A stretch of DNA of 64,000 nucleotides, taken from positions 3,224,001 through 3,288,000 of the forward strand of contig NZ_CP072203.1 in assembly GCF_017654315.1 (NCBI RefSeq), read 5' to 3'. Source of the DNA: Gordonia polyisoprenivorans (GTDB lineage: Bacteria > Actinomycetota > Actinomycetes > Mycobacteriales > Mycobacteriaceae). Both the position numbers and the translations under genes were made by a program. The notes under the pieces were generated by a model. The model made no database searches, had not been told where the DNA came from, and was given only the letters and a program-made list of their open reading frames with translations. Below, in pieces: positions 30,685 to 41,495 of the stretch (positions are counted from its first letter, which is position 1; each line of letters begins with the position of its first letter).

Positions 30685-32118
30685 TCAGAGCTCGTCGATC
30701 GCGGTCTGGGCGGCCTGAGCCCACTCGTGCCACTGTGCCGCCTGCTCGCGCAGCTTGGCCGCGTCACGTGCTTTGCCGCGCTCCTCGGCCTTGCGGGCCT
30801 GTTCTTCCAATTGCGCTGCGCGGTCGGCGAATTGGGCGGCGCGTGCCTGCGCCTCCGGGTCGGTGCGCTGCCATTGTGCGTCCTCGGCGTCGCGAATCCG
30901 CTTCTCGAGGGCGCGGGCCCGGCTCTCGAGACTGTGCATCTGCTCCCGGGGGACCTTGCCGATCTCGTCCCACTTGTCGCGGAACGCACGGAACTCGCGG
31001 CGCGCCGCCTCGAGGTCGGCGGCGGGATCGATGGCGGCCTCGGCGGCGGCGAGCAACTCGAGTTTCGCCTGGCCGTTGGCGGTGAACTCGGCATCGCGCT
31101 CGGAGGCGACCGCATTACGTGCGGCGAAGAACACGTCCTGCGCGGCCTTGAAACGCTGCCACAGTGCTTCGTCGGCGTCGCGGGGGGCGCGGCCCGCCGC
31201 TTTCCACTCACCCAGCAGTTCCCGGAAGCGGGCCGAGGTCGGACCCCAGTCGGTCGACGACGACAATTCCTCGGCCTGCGCGATCAACTCCTCCTTGCGC
31301 GCCTTGGCGCCGGCACGTACCCGGTCGAGCTCGGCGAAATGTGCACCCCGTCGGCGGTTGAACGCGTCTCGCGCCTTCGCGTACCGCTTCCACAGCACGT
31401 CGTCGGTCTTGCGGTCGATGCCCTTGATCGACTTCCATTCGTCGAGGATCGCCCGCAACCGGTCTCCCGACGTCTTCCACTGGGTGGACTCCGCGCCGAT
31501 CGTCTCGGCCTCGGCGGCTAGTTCCTCCTTGCGGGCGATCGCGGCAGCGCGGGTGGCCTCCCGCTCGGCCTTGAGTGAGTCGGCGACCTCGTCCGCGGTC
31601 CCGACGATCGCCGACAACCGCTCGGCGAGCGCATCGACATCACCGATCACCGCGGCGTCGGGGAGAGTCTCCAGAAGATGCTTGGCGGCGGCCTGTGCCT
31701 TGCGCGGATCGCCGGACCGCGCGGCGAGGCGTTCCTCGAGGATCTCGACCTCGGTTGCCAGATCGTCGAATCGCCGCCCGAAGTGTTCGAGCCCGTCCTC
31801 GATGGACCCGGCTTGCCACGATCCGATCTGTCGTTCGCCGGAGGAGGTCTTCAGCCATACGACGCCGTCGGCATCGATCCGCCCGAACCGATGGGGATCT
31901 GTGTGCGGCAACGGATTCGGGGTGACCACCGGGATCGGGGCGGACGCTGCCGGTCCCGGTTGGGGACGAGGCCGCGGCCCGGGACGCGGGCCCGGGCGAG
32001 GGCCGGGTTTGGGCGCCGGGGGCGAGGCCGCCGGTGCCGTGGTGGGTGCGCTGGTCTCGGTATCGCCACCGCTGGCCTCGTGCCCGCTGTTCTCCGGTGT
32101 CCCGTCTGGTCCGCTCAT
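30685..32118 (-). CDS. DUF349 repeat coiled-coil protein (Rv2731-like)
   Basis: A 477-residue protein. Residues 20-60 are a Pro/Gly/Arg tract ([17 protein letters not shown]). The rest is helical and charged, with DUF349 repeats visible as [44 protein letters not shown] and [22 protein letters not shown]349 proteins may bind tRNA or ribosomes, but function here is unknown. It is divergent from the next gene across 230 bp in which I see no gene. Confidence 0.85.
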   Translation of the reverse strand: MSGPDGTPENSGHEASGGDTETSAPTTAPAASPPAPKPGPRPGPRPGPRPRPQPGPAASAPIPVVTPNPLPHTDPHRFGRIDADGVVWLKTSSGERQIGSWQAGSIEDGLEHFGRRFDDLATEVEILEERLAARSGDPRKAQAAAKHLLETLPDAAVIGDVDALAERLSAIVGTADEVADSLKAEREATRAAAIARKEELAAEAETIGAESTQWKTSGDRLRAILDEWKSIKGIDRKTDDVLWKRYAKARDAFNRRRGAHFAELDRVRAGAKARKEELIAQAEELSSSTDWGPTSARFRELLGEWKAAGRAPRDADEALWQRFKAAQDVFFAARNAVASERDAEFTANGQAKLELLAAAEAAIDPAADLEAARREFRAFRDKWDEIGKVPREQMHSLESRARALEKRIRDAEDAQWQRTDPEAQARAAQFADRAAQLEEQARKAEERGKARDAAKLREQAAQWHEWAQAAQTAIDEL

Positions 32119-32348
32119 GTGCAGGTGCCCCTTCCCGCCTCGTGGTGCCGCGCGTCACGGCTGCCGTTCACTTCGATCCCCGACCGCGTCAGGCCGCCGG
32201 GCTGGAGTCCATTCAAGCAGCTCAGAGTTCATCGCGTGTGGGCTGCGGAACAATGGGTCCCGCTCGTCGTCGGATCGGCGCGGTCCGGCCGGCGACGCCC
32301 GCCCGGGGTGTCCACGGTGGCCTCACGCCGTCGACTAGCGTCGAGCAG

Positions 32349-33257
32349 GTGTTCACCTGCGCGGTATTCGTCCCGAGTGCGCCCTTGTTGGTACCCGAAC
32401 TCGCCGGTCCCGACGCCGACGACACGCGGCCGGTTCGCGAGGCGACGCGCTCGGCGGTGACCGCGCTGGTGGACTCGGCCACGCGATGGGTCGCCGTCGG
32501 CGCCGACGACACGGCGACCGCCCCGGAAGCCGCGGGACCCGACGCGGCCGTCCGCACCGACCGGCCGCGCTGCCGCACCGATGTGGCCGCGACCGGGACC
32601 TTTGCGCGTTTCGGTGTCGACGTGCCGGTGACCCTGGATTCCGCCGCGGATCCCACCGCCGAGGCGCCGTCGGCGGATACCGGCGCCGGCGCCGACCGGA
32701 CGCGACTGCCGCTGTCGATGCTGATCGCCGCCTGGCTGCGGGAGCAGGCGGGAGCCGACCGCGTGACGCCGGTGGTGCTCGACCCGTCGGCGAGCCCCGA
32801 ACAGTGTGCGGCGGTGGGGGAGGGGATCGCAGCGGCGCTGTCGACGGTGTCCGAACCGGTCGGTCTGCTGGTGGTGGGGGACGGTGCGATCGCGCTGTCC
32901 CCGAAGGCCCCGGGCGGCGGCGAGCGCGAATCGGCCGTGCGGTTGCAGGAGCGGATCGATGCCGCCCTCGAATCCGCGGATCTGTCGGCTCTGGCCGGCC
33001 TCGACGTAGAGGAGTGCCACGCCGAGGGTGTCGGCGGACGAGTCGCCTGGCAGGTCGCGGCGGCCGTCGCCCGTGCGGCGGGTACGCACACCGGTGTGAC
33101 CCCTGCCGAGCTGCATCCCCCCGGGTTGGATGCAGCCGGGTTGGACGCAGCTGGGTTGGACGCAGCTGGGTTGAACGCCGAATGCCTGTATGCCGCTGCG
33201 CCGTTCGGTGTGGGGTATGTCGTGGCACGTTGGACGCCGAACCGGAACCGATCATGA
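32349..33257 (+). CDS. Conserved actinobacterial protein (Rv2728c-like)
   Basis: A 302-residue Ala-rich protein beginning with [20 protein letters not shown] and ending GVGYVVARW, a layout reminiscent of class III extradiol dioxygenase/MEMO-like proteins, but I cannot point to metal ligands. It has a 15-nt repeat near the C-terminus. GTG 32349 is used. Its stop overlaps the miaA start (ATGA), so the two are co-translated, as in M. tuberculosis. Confidence 0.75.
   Translation: MFTCAVFVPSAPLLVPELAGPDADDTRPVREATRSAVTALVDSATRWVAVGADDTATAPEAAGPDAAVRTDRPRCRTDVAATGTFARFGVDVPVTLDSAADPTAEAPSADTGAGADRTRLPLSMLIAAWLREQAGADRVTPVVLDPSASPEQCAAVGEGIAAALSTVSEPVGLLVVGDGAIALSPKAPGGGERESAVRLQERIDAALESADLSALAGLDVEECHAEGVGGRVAWQVAAAVARAAGTHTGVTPAELHPPGLDAAGLDAAGLDAAGLNAECLYAAAPFGVGYVVARWTPNRNRS
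33123..33182 (+). repeat. 15-nt tandem repeat (GLDAA units)
   Basis: Four units based on GGGTTGGACGCAGCT (33123-33137, 33138-33152, 33153-33167, 33168-33182); the second and third are identical. They encode GLDAA three times, then GLNAE, close to the 3' end of the Rv2728c-like gene. Confidence 0.88.
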
Positions 33258-34177
33258 CCGGCGGTGGTCTGCCGGTTCCGGTTCCGGTGGCGGTGGTGGG
33301 TCCCACGGCGGTCGGCAAGTCCGATCTCGCGCTCGATCTCGCCGAGGCCCTCGACGGGGAGATCGTCAATATCGACGCGATGCAGCAGTACCGCGGAATG
33401 GACATCGGGACCGCGAAACTCGCCGTCGTGCAGCGTCGTGGCATCACCCATCACCAGATCGACGTCCTCGACGTGACCGAGGTCGCGACGGTCGCGCGAT
33501 ATCAGGCCGCGGCCACGCGCGACATCGAGGAGTTGCTCTCGGCCGGCCGGACCCCGGTGATCGTCGGCGGATCGATGCTCTACATCCAGGGGTTGCTCGA
33601 CGACTGGCAGTTTCCGGCGACCGACCCGCAGGTTCGTGCGCGTTACGAGGAGATGCTGGCGCAGATCGGCGTCGCCGCCCTGCACCGCAAGCTCGCCGAG
33701 GTCGACCCCGCCGCGGCCGAAGCGATCCTCGACACCGACGGTCGCCGGATCGTGCGGGCCCTCGAGGTCGTCGAACTCACCGGTGAGCCGTTCGCCGCGT
33801 CGGCTCCGAAGATCGGTGAACCACACTGGGGTACAAGGATTCTCGCTCTCGACCGAGAAACCGCAGACCTCGACGAGCGGATCGTCGCGCGCACCGCGGC
33901 GATGTTCGCCGACGGCCTGGTCGACGAGGTGGCCGGGCTGGCGGAGAACGGTCTGCGTGAGGGGCGCACCGCGCGCCGGGCGATCGGATACGCACAGACC
34001 CTGGCCGCCCTCGACGGCGAGTACGACCTCGACCGGGCCGTCGAGCTGACCGTGATCGGCACCCGGCGCTATGTTCGCCGGCAGCGTTCCTGGTTCCGGC
34101 GTGATCATCGGATCGTGTGGCTCGACGCCGCGGCCGCCGACCTCACCGATCGGGCACTGGCTACCCTGGACCGGTGA
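33254..34177 (+). CDS. miaA: tRNA dimethylallyltransferase MiaA
   Basis: A 307-residue enzyme that prenylates A37 of tRNA, the step before MiaB. The P-loop is GPTAVGKS (residues 16-23), and [15 protein letters not shown] and [15 protein letters not shown] are conserved blocks. ATG 33254 overlaps the preceding stop and the gene's own stop overlaps the dapF start (GTGA). Confidence 0.96.
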   Translation: MTGGGLPVPVPVAVVGPTAVGKSDLALDLAEALDGEIVNIDAMQQYRGMDIGTAKLAVVQRRGITHHQIDVLDVTEVATVARYQAAATRDIEELLSAGRTPVIVGGSMLYIQGLLDDWQFPATDPQVRARYEEMLAQIGVAALHRKLAEVDPAAAEAILDTDGRRIVRALEVVELTGEPFAASAPKIGEPHWGTRILALDRETADLDERIVARTAAMFADGLVDEVAGLAENGLREGRTARRAIGYAQTLAALDGEYDLDRAVELTVIGTRRYVRRQRSWFRRDHRIVWLDAAAADLTDRALATLDR

Positions 34178-35094
34178 CGACCAGCGCCTCGACCACCGCC
34201 GCCGAATCGATGAGTGGCCTGCCGTTCGTGAAGGGTCACGGCACCCAGAACGACTTCGTCATCCTCACCGATCCCGCGGCCGAGATCGCACTGAGTGTCG
34301 ATCTCGTCGCCGCCCTGTGCGATCGACAACGCGGTATCGGCTCCGACGGGCTGTTGCGGGTCGCCCGATCGGGTGCGCTGGTCGCGGCCGGGGTGCTCGA
34401 GGTCCTGCCGGATCAGGTGCGCCCCGACGACTGGTTCATGGACTATCGCAACGCCGACGGCTCGATCGCCGAGATGTGCGGCAACGGGGTCCGCGTCTTC
34501 GCCCATCACCTGCGCGCGTCGGGCCTGGTGGCCACCGACGAATTCACCGTGGGCTCGCGTGCCGGTGCCCGTCCGGTCATCGTGCACACTTTCGACCGGC
34601 TGCGCGCCGACGTCAGTGTGCAGATGGGCCCGGCGAGCGTGGGGGAACCCTCGACGGTCCGCATCGGTGACGATCTGTACCCCGGGGTGGCGGTCGACGT
34701 CGGCAATCCGCATCTGGCCTGTGTCGTTCCCGAACTCGATGCCGCCGGCCTGGCCGCCGTCGACTTCTCCCGGGGTGTCGTGATCGACCCCGAGGTCTTC
34801 GCCCACGGCGCCAACGTCGAACTGTTGACCGTCCCCGAGGCCGTCGATGGACGTCTGCACGCCCGGATGCGGGTGTTCGAACGTGGCGTCGGTGAAACCC
34901 GAAGCTGTGGAACGGGTTTGGTCGCCGCCGCGGCGGCCGCGCTACGCCATCGGGGTGAGCGGGTCGGGGAGTTGGTGATCGACGTGCCGGGCGGGCGGGT
35001 CGAGGTCCGCATCCTCGCCGACGACGCGTGGCTGCGCGGTCCGTCGGAACTGGTCGCCGACGGTGCGTTGCGCGCCGGATGGGACGGTTCCTGA
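34174..35094 (+). CDS. dapF: Diaminopimelate epimerase
   Basis: A 306-residue epimerase that converts LL- to meso-diaminopimelate for cell wall and lysine. The two catalytic cysteines are in EMCGNGVR and TRSCGTG. A longer loop than usual ([15 protein letters not shown]) separates early strands. GTG 34174 overlaps the miaA stop; ATG 34210 is a possible alternative. Confidence 0.95.
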   Translation: MTTSASTTAAESMSGLPFVKGHGTQNDFVILTDPAAEIALSVDLVAALCDRQRGIGSDGLLRVARSGALVAAGVLEVLPDQVRPDDWFMDYRNADGSIAEMCGNGVRVFAHHLRASGLVATDEFTVGSRAGARPVIVHTFDRLRADVSVQMGPASVGEPSTVRIGDDLYPGVAVDVGNPHLACVVPELDAAGLAAVDFSRGVVIDPEVFAHGANVELLTVPEAVDGRLHARMRVFERGVGETRSCGTGLVAAAAAALRHRGERVGELVIDVPGGRVEVRILADDAWLRGPSELVADGALRAGWDGS

Positions 35095-35199
35095 CACGAC
35101 CGGGGCGCGCCGCCGGGACGGCCGGGCGGTCGGCGCCGCCGGGTGCCGCGAAATATTCGTGTGCGCTGCATCGTTGCCGCATGCGACCATGGAAGGCGT

Positions 35200-36711
35200 A
35201 TGAGCAACACGACGCACACCGCATATCCCATCCCGACCCCTGATCTCCCCGAGGACATCGGTGTCTCCGACGACACCGACCTCACCGACGATCAGGGCTT
35301 CACCGGGAGTCACCGCGCCGACGAGCCGACCACCGGCGAACTCCAATTGTCCGAGCGTGCCTCCCTGCAGCGCGTGGCCGGTCTGTCGACCGAGCTCACC
35401 GACATCACCGAGGTCGAGTACCGGCAGCTCCGGCTCGAACGCGTCGTGCTGGTCGGTGTCTGGACCGAGGGCACCTCGGCGCAGGCGCGCGCGGCGATGA
35501 CCGAGCTCGCCGCGCTGGCCGAGACCGCCGGGTCGGCGGTTCTCGATGCCGTCATCCAGCGGCGCAACGCTCCCGACCCCGGCACCTACATCGGGTCCGG
35601 CAAGGCCGAGGAACTGCGCGAGATCGTGCTGGCCACCGGCGCCGACACCGTCATCTGCGACGGTGAGCTCACCCCCGGTCAGCTCACCGCGCTGGAGAAG
35701 GTCGTCAAGGTCAAGGTCATCGACCGGACCGCGCTGATCCTCGACATCTTCGCCCAACACGCCACCTCCCGCGAGGGCAAGGCACAGGTGTCGCTGGCCC
35801 AGATGGAGTACATGATGCCCCGCCTGCGTGGCTGGGGTGAGTCGATGTCACGGCAGGCCGGTGGTCGTGCCGGCAGCAACGGTGGCGTCGGCCTGCGCGG
35901 TCCCGGTGAGACCAAGATCGAGACCGATCGTCGCCGGATTCGTGAGCGCATGGCCAAGTTGCGGCGCGAGATCCGGGACATGAAGAAGGCGCGCGTGACC
36001 AAGCGATCGGCCCGCAGCCGCAGCGCGGTGCCGTCGCTGACGGTCGCCGGCTACACCAACGCCGGGAAGTCGTCGTTGGTCAACGCGATGACGGGCGCGG
36101 GCATGCTGGTGCAGGACGCCCTGTTCGCGACCCTCGACCCGACGACCCGCCGGGCCACGCTCGACGACGGTCGCGAGGTGGTCTTCACCGACACCGTCGG
36201 CTTCGTCCGCCACCTGCCGACCCAGCTCGTCGAAGCCTTCCGCTCCACTCTCGAGGAGGTCGTCGACGCCGACCTGCTGTTGCACGTCGTCGACGGCAGT
36301 GACGAGTTCCCCGCGGAGCAGATCGCCGCGGTTCGTCGGGTGATCAACGAGGTCGTCGCCGAGGAGGGGGTGTCCTCGCCGCCGGAACTGCTCGTGATCA
36401 ACAAGATCGACGCGATCGACCACACCCGGATGACCGAATTGCGGGCGATGGCCCCCGACGCGGTCTTCGTCTCGGCGCGCACCGGTGAGGGATTGCCGGA
36501 CCTGTTCGATCGGGTACGGGAATTCGTCGGCCGGACCGACGTCGAACTGACCCTCGCCGTGCCCTACACCCGGGGCGACCTAATCTCGCGTATCCACGAG
36601 GAGGGTGAGGTGCTCGCCAGCGACCACACCGCCGACGGCACCCGCATGACGGTGCGGGTGCCGCAGGCCTTCGCCGGTCAGCTCGCCGACCTCGTGGTCA
36701 CGCGGTCCTGA
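35200..36711 (+). CDS. hflX: Ribosome-associated GTPase HflX
   Basis: A 503-residue GTPase that splits or rescues ribosomes under stress. The N-terminal HflX domain (GTSAQARAAMTELAALAETAGSAV; PDPGTYIGSGKAEEL) precedes the G domain with G1 AGYTNAGKSS, G3 DTVGF and G4 NKID. Residues 1-60 are a Thr/Asp-rich extension. ATG 35200 has GGAAGG just upstream. Confidence 0.93.
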   Translation: MSNTTHTAYPIPTPDLPEDIGVSDDTDLTDDQGFTGSHRADEPTTGELQLSERASLQRVAGLSTELTDITEVEYRQLRLERVVLVGVWTEGTSAQARAAMTELAALAETAGSAVLDAVIQRRNAPDPGTYIGSGKAEELREIVLATGADTVICDGELTPGQLTALEKVVKVKVIDRTALILDIFAQHATSREGKAQVSLAQMEYMMPRLRGWGESMSRQAGGRAGSNGGVGLRGPGETKIETDRRRIRERMAKLRREIRDMKKARVTKRSARSRSAVPSLTVAGYTNAGKSSLVNAMTGAGMLVQDALFATLDPTTRRATLDDGREVVFTDTVGFVRHLPTQLVEAFRSTLEEVVDADLLLHVVDGSDEFPAEQIAAVRRVINEVVAEEGVSSPPELLVINKIDAIDHTRMTELRAMAPDAVFVSARTGEGLPDLFDRVREFVGRTDVELTLAVPYTRGDLISRIHEEGEVLASDHTADGTRMTVRVPQAFAGQLADLVVTRS

Positions 36712-36741
36712 CCGTCGCCGGTGCCGACCGCGTCACGCTGA

Positions 36742-37962
36742 TCATGGGTCGGTCCGGACGGCCTCGGGTGCGGGTGTCGGTTCGCGCAACCCGCTCGACA
36801 GGGCGAGTGCGAGAACCGGGATGCAGCCGAGCACGACGAACACGGCCTGCGTGCCCCACCGGTCGGCGACCATCCCCAACAACGGCATGAACAGACCGCC
36901 GGCACTGACCGCGAGCCCCAGGGTGACACCGGCCGCGGTGCCGGGGCGGTTGGGCAGATAGTCCTGGCCCAGCTTCACCAGCACGGCGAACGGGATGTTG
37001 GTCACCAGGCCGACCACGAAGACCAGGGGCAGTGCCGCGATCTGATGGCCGCACGCCAGCATGGCGAACAAGGCGGGGATCAGCGCGATGTTGCCGATCT
37101 GCACGGTGCGCACCATCCCGACCCGGTCGCCGAGCCGCCCGCCGGCCAGCGTGCCGAACACCCCGCCCACCAACTGCAGCGTGAGGGCAAGTCCCGCAAT
37201 CGAACTCGACGCCCCGAGGTGTCGTATCCAATACAACGCGATGAAGGTGTTGACGCCGAAGGAGATCGTCGAGCGGACCACTTCGACGGCGGTCAAGGTG
37301 CCGAACATGCCCCAGCGGTCGACTCCGCCGTGGGCGATCCGCGCGGCGGGATGTACCGCGGTCCGGCGTTGATGGCGCCAGAGGATGTATCCCATCAGCA
37401 CCGCCGGGCCGATGAACACCGCAGTTGCCCCGACACCCCACGCATCGAGCGCCGGGGTGGCCAGGGCGGGCGCCAGGAAGAAGCCGACGCTGCCGCCGGC
37501 GGCGAACAGGCTCATCGCGCTCGCGCTGTCGCCCGCGGCGCTCCGCGCGTCGCGCCCGGCGGGTGGATGGAACATCGCCACGCCGAAGCCGGAGATCAGC
37601 AGCAGGGTCCAGACCAGGGCGTATGAGCCGGCGAGGCCCGCGAGTCCGGCACCCGACCCGGCCACGACCAGCCCGACCGGCGACATCCACCGCAGCCGAT
37701 GCCGGTCGGCCAGCAACCCGATCAGAACCTGTGGCAGTGCGCTGCCGAGTGTGGCGGCGAGCGCGAGACCCGAGGCGCCCACATAGGAGTAATGCCGCTC
37801 CAGCACGAAGAACGGTACGGCGGCCGGTACCAGGCCCTGGTAGAAGTCGTCGACCGCATGGGCGGTGGCCCAGATTCGCATACGCTGCCATGCCGATCCC
37901 GAGTCGGCAGGTCGACGTGACCCCGGTGGAATCGCCTCGACGGCGGTGTTCTCGATACTCAT
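36742..37962 (-). CDS. MFS exporter
   Basis: A 406-residue protein with about twelve membrane segments in two halves and MFS loop motifs (GLLADRHRLRWM; GGRLGDRVGMVRTV). Its style is like the fosmidomycin-resistance/sugar-phosphate group, but the substrate is unknown. ATG 37962 is the likely start. It is divergent from the AraC gene across 53 bp, so the latter probably controls it. Confidence 0.85.
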   Translation of the reverse strand: MSIENTAVEAIPPGSRRPADSGSAWQRMRIWATAHAVDDFYQGLVPAAVPFFVLERHYSYVGASGLALAATLGSALPQVLIGLLADRHRLRWMSPVGLVVAGSGAGLAGLAGSYALVWTLLLISGFGVAMFHPPAGRDARSAAGDSASAMSLFAAGGSVGFFLAPALATPALDAWGVGATAVFIGPAVLMGYILWRHQRRTAVHPAARIAHGGVDRWGMFGTLTAVEVVRSTISFGVNTFIALYWIRHLGASSSIAGLALTLQLVGGVFGTLAGGRLGDRVGMVRTVQIGNIALIPALFAMLACGHQIAALPLVFVVGLVTNIPFAVLVKLGQDYLPNRPGTAAGVTLGLAVSAGGLFMPLLGMVADRWGTQAVFVVLGCIPVLALALSSGLREPTPAPEAVRTDP

Positions 37963-37995
37963 GGTTCCATCGTGGTTCGTCGACCAGTTGCAGTC

Positions 37996-38024
37996 TTCCG
38001 ATATTCTGTCAATCAATGTCGGAA
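37996..38024. promoter_or_regulatory. Inverted repeat between AraC and MFS genes
   Basis: TTCCGA (37996-38001) and TCGGAA (38019-38024) form a dyad with a 17-bp AT-rich centre that overlaps the regulator's ATG. A candidate operator only. Confidence 0.3.
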
Positions 38025-38774
38025 AACAGCCAGCATGAGCGGGTGGTGACCCAGACGTCCTCGCGCGCGGCCGGCGAGATCGTCGAGCGTCACCGGCACA
38101 CCGATGACCAGCTCATCTACGTCAGCCGTGGGGTGATCGCCGTCGCCACCGATGACGGACACTGGGTCGCGTCGTCGAATCGCGCGGTGTGGATTCCCGC
38201 CGAGACGTGGCACCAGCACCGATTCCACGGCACCAGCCGGTTTCATACGGTGGGCTTCGCCGCAGCCGAACGAGTGCTGGACGCAGACGGTCCCGCGGTG
38301 ATCTCGGTGGCGCCGTTGGTGCGGGAACTGGTGATCGCCGTCGCGACCGATGCCCTCGGCCTCGACGAACTGTCCCGGATCCGCGCCGTGCTGCGCGATC
38401 AGCTGCGCCGCGTGCCGCAGGATCCGGTCTCGCTGCCCACCCCACGCGACGACCGGCTCGCGCGTGCCTGCGACCTGGTGCTCGCCGACCTCTCCGTCCC
38501 TCGCCCGCTGAGTGAGCTCGCGGCGGTTGCCGGTGCAGGCGAACGCACCCTGGCACGCCTGTTCCGCGACGAGATGGGGGTGACCTATCCGCAGTGGCGC
38601 ACCAACATCCGGGTGTATCAGGCCATGATCGCGCTCGCCGAGGGACGCTCGATCACCGCGACCGCCCACGACTGCGGGTGGGCCACCCCGAGTGCGTTCA
38701 TCTCGGCTTTTCGGCAGGCGACGGGCCGCACCCCACGCGCGTACCAGCTTGAAACCGTCCCGGTGCGTTCCTGA
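38016..38774 (+). CDS. AraC-family transcriptional regulator
   Basis: A 252-residue regulator with an N-terminal cupin sensor (HRHTDDQLIYVSRGVIAV; IPAETWHQHRFHG) and a C-terminal double HTH (PLSELAAVAGAGERTLARLFRDE; ITATAHDCGWATPSAFISAFRQ). Proteins of this cupin type often control a neighbouring MFS exporter, which is divergent here. An inverted repeat (TTCCGA/TCGGAA) spans the start codon and may be its operator. Confidence 0.88.
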   Translation: MSENSQHERVVTQTSSRAAGEIVERHRHTDDQLIYVSRGVIAVATDDGHWVASSNRAVWIPAETWHQHRFHGTSRFHTVGFAAAERVLDADGPAVISVAPLVRELVIAVATDALGLDELSRIRAVLRDQLRRVPQDPVSLPTPRDDRLARACDLVLADLSVPRPLSELAAVAGAGERTLARLFRDEMGVTYPQWRTNIRVYQAMIALAEGRSITATAHDCGWATPSAFISAFRQATGRTPRAYQLETVPVRS

Positions 38775-38839
38775 CCGGCCGAGGTTCTCCCACCGCCGGA
38801 ATCCCTCGGTCACAATCCTTGTGGGACGAGTGTTGCGGC

Positions 38840-38891
38840 GACAACGCCATCGGCCACCGACCCGCTGGGGTCGGTGGCCGATGGCGTTGTC
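38840..38891. terminator. Very long perfect hairpin between AraC and ptsH
   Basis: 23-nt arms (38840-38862 and 38869-38891) are perfectly complementary; the next bases C63-G68 extend the stem to 24 bp with a GCTG loop. Lies between convergent genes. Confidence 0.8.
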
Positions 38892-38908
38892 AGAGTTCGG
38901 TTACCGGG

Positions 38909-39169
38909 TCACTCGGCGTCGAGGTCGGTGGCGACCAACTTGGCGATCGCGTCGACGGTGGCGGGGTCCTCGGCGGTCACGACCACGTTGGTGCCCTTCT
39001 CGGCGCCGAGCGTCATGATCATCAGCGCCGATCCGGCGTCGACCGGCTCGCCGCCCTCGACGGCCAGGGTGATCAGGCCGCCGGCATCGGCTGCGGCCTC
39101 GGCGATGATCGTCGCGGGGCGGGCGTGCAGTCCGACGGCGGAGCCGACGGCGACGGTGGTGCTGGGCAT
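38909..39169 (-). CDS. ptsH: Phosphocarrier protein HPr
   Basis: An 86-residue HPr that carries phosphate from enzyme I to the fructose permease. The phosphorylated His is in VGLHARPA and the region of the regulatory Ser is GSALMIM. AAGGAGAAA precedes the ATG. It lies 144 bp downstream of fruA on the same strand. Confidence 0.95.
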   Translation of the reverse strand: MPSTTVAVGSAVGLHARPATIIAEAAADAGGLITLAVEGGEPVDAGSALMIMTLGAEKGTNVVVTAEDPATVDAIAKLVATDLDAE

Positions 39170-39313
39170 GATGGGTTTCTCCTTGACCTGTTTGGATGGA
39201 TCTGGTGGGACGGGGATCGATTCAGACGGGATCGGTGGTGGGGGACGGACCGCGCGCGGGCGTGACCTTCGATTGTGCCCGCGGCGGTCGGTCGAGGTGG
39301 GCGAACCGCGCCA

Positions 39314-41425
39314 TCAGGCGGGGACGGCCTCCCGCGGGGTGGTCGCGACGGCGGTGCGGTCGCGGTTGCGGCCCCACTGCTTGGCGGCGATGACGCACAG
39401 CGCCGAGAGAACGGTGCCCGCGGCGAGGGCGACGAGGAACCACCACCAGGCGTTCATGGCGAAGAAGACGAACACGCCGCCGTGCGGGGCGCGCAGTTCG
39501 ACGCCGAGCGCCATGATCAGCGCGCCGGACAGGGCACCGCCGGCCATCATCGACGGGATCACCCGCAGCGGATCGGTCGCGGCGAACGGAATGGCACCCT
39601 CGGAGATGAACGAGGCGCCGAGAAGCCAAGCGGCCTTGCCGTTCTCGCGCTCGGGTTCGGTGAACAGCTGCGGACGTAGGACCGTGGACGCCAGGGCCAT
39701 TGCCAGCGGCGGGACCATGCCGGCACACATGACCGCGGCCATGATCTCCAGCTGCGCCGAGCCGCCGACCGCGAGGCCGGTGGTGGCGAACAGATAGGCC
39801 GCCTTGTTCACCGGGCCGCCGAGGTCGAAGCACATCATCAGGCCCAGCACGATGCCCAGGATGATCGCCGAGCCACCGGTCATGCTGCTGAGGCCGTTGT
39901 TCATCTCGGTGGTGAGCCACGCCAGCGGCCTGCCGAGGAACATGAACATCACCGCACCGATGACGAGGCTGCCGAAGAGCGGGATGATCACCACCGGCAT
40001 CAGGCCACGCGCCCACTGCGGCAACGGAAGTCGAGAGATCGCCAGGCAGATGACGCCGGCCGCGAGGCCACCGATCAGGCCGCCGATGAAGCTGGCGCCG
40101 ACGGCCACCGACACCAGGCCGGCGACGAAGCCGGGAGCGATACCGGGCCGGTCGGCGATCGCGAACGAGATGTACCCGGCCAACGCCGGGACCAGCATGC
40201 CCATCGCCAGGGAGCCGATCGCGAAGCTCACCGCCCCCAGATAGGTGCCGAGTCCTCCTGCCGGGAGATTCCAGAGCGTGTTGTGCAGCGCGATGTAGGC
40301 ACCGTCGCTCATCGTCTTGTCGATGTTCTTGTTGGCGATCTGGTAGCCGGCCAACAGGAATCCGAGGGCGATCAGCAGACCGCCTGCCGCGACGAACGGG
40401 ATCATGTAGCTGACGCCGGTCATCAGGGCCTGCTGAACCTGCTTGCCCAGGCTGAGCCCGCCCTTCTCCGTGGCACCGGCGGCGGCACTGTCGCCGTCGC
40501 CGGCGCGCACCACCGCCGCGTGCGGATTCTTCGCTGCCGCAAGCGCTTCGGCGATCATCGCGTCGGGTTCGTTGATGGCGCGCTTGACACCGGACTCGAT
40601 GACCGGCTTGCCGTGGAACCGGCTCTTGCCCTTGACGCCGACGTCGGTGGCGAAGATGACGGCGTCGGCGCCGGCGATGACGTCCGGGGTGAACGGGGTG
40701 GTTCCCGAGGAACCCTGGGGCTCGACGTGGAAGTCGACACCGGCGCGCTCGGCGGCGTACTTCAGCGCGTCGGCGGCCATGTAGGTGTGGGCGATCCCGG
40801 TGGGGCACGCGGTGATCGCGACGATCGACATCGGCGTGTCGCTCGTCGGCGCGTCCGGGGTCGACGAGTCGGCCGGGGGGGACTTCTGGGTGGTCACCTT
40901 GTCGGTGGCCACCTTCTGCGTTGCCACTTTCTCGGTGCTCGTGTTCGCGGCGGTGCTCGAGCCGGCCGCGGGCGGATTGATCGCACCGTCGACGAGGTCG
41001 ACGATCTCGTCGTCGGTGCGCGCTGCCCGCAGTGAGGCGACGAAGTCGGGGCGCACCAGCGCACGAGCGAGCGAGCTGAGCAGTTTCATGTGCTCGGAGG
41101 CACCGCCCTCGGGGGCGGCGATGAGGAAGACGATGTCGGCCGGACCGTCGGGGGCGCCGAAGTCGACCTTCTTCGACAGCCGCGCCATCGCCAGGCTCGC
41201 CTGCGACACCGATGCGGCGCGGGCGTGGGGGATGGCGATCCCGCCGGGTAGGCCGGTGGCGGACTTGGCTTCTCGGGCGAGTGCGGCGCGCGCGAGGTCG
41301 GCGGGTTCGCTGGTACGACCGGCTTCGCCGAGGTTCTCGGCGAGGTGATTGATCACCGCCGACGGGTCGTCGCCTGCGTCGACGTCGAGATTCACCGTGG
41401 CTGCGGTGATGATCTGCTCGGACAT
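39314..41425 (-). CDS. fruA: Fructose PTS permease, EIIABC
   Basis: A 703-residue three-domain permease. EIIA (1-150) has the phospho-His67 in IAIPHARA; EIIB (about 198-300) has Cys207 in ITACPTGIAHTYMAADAL; EIIC (about 330-690) is the polytopic sugar channel. It imports fructose as fructose-1-phosphate. The A-B linker (150-195) holds a KVATQ-type repeat. It is 70 bp downstream of fruK. Confidence 0.95.
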   Translation of the reverse strand: MSEQIITAATVNLDVDAGDDPSAVINHLAENLGEAGRTSEPADLARAALAREAKSATGLPGGIAIPHARAASVSQASLAMARLSKKVDFGAPDGPADIVFLIAAPEGGASEHMKLLSSLARALVRPDFVASLRAARTDDEIVDLVDGAINPPAAGSSTAANTSTEKVATQKVATDKVTTQKSPPADSSTPDAPTSDTPMSIVAITACPTGIAHTYMAADALKYAAERAGVDFHVEPQGSSGTTPFTPDVIAGADAVIFATDVGVKGKSRFHGKPVIESGVKRAINEPDAMIAEALAAAKNPHAAVVRAGDGDSAAAGATEKGGLSLGKQVQQALMTGVSYMIPFVAAGGLLIALGFLLAGYQIANKNIDKTMSDGAYIALHNTLWNLPAGGLGTYLGAVSFAIGSLAMGMLVPALAGYISFAIADRPGIAPGFVAGLVSVAVGASFIGGLIGGLAAGVICLAISRLPLPQWARGLMPVVIIPLFGSLVIGAVMFMFLGRPLAWLTTEMNNGLSSMTGGSAIILGIVLGLMMCFDLGGPVNKAAYLFATTGLAVGGSAQLEIMAAVMCAGMVPPLAMALASTVLRPQLFTEPERENGKAAWLLGASFISEGAIPFAATDPLRVIPSMMAGGALSGALIMALGVELRAPHGGVFVFFAMNAWWWFLVALAAGTVLSALCVIAAKQWGRNRDRTAVATTPREAVPA
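40886..40930 (-). repeat. 15-nt tandem repeat in the fruA linker
   Basis: Three 15-nt units (40886-40900, 40901-40915, 40916-40930) encode KVATQ, KVATD and KVTTQ on the minus strand, in the disordered linker between EIIA and EIIB. Confidence 0.75.
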
Positions 41426-41495
41426 GGGTTTCCTTACTGCTGTGTCCTGGTGGGGGTGTTGATGGTGGGGGTCTGGTTCTGGGTCACGGGTGGTG

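Noticed and set aside
39222..40808. 528-residue minus-strand frame inside fruA
   Set aside because: Same strand but another frame of fruA; no family features.
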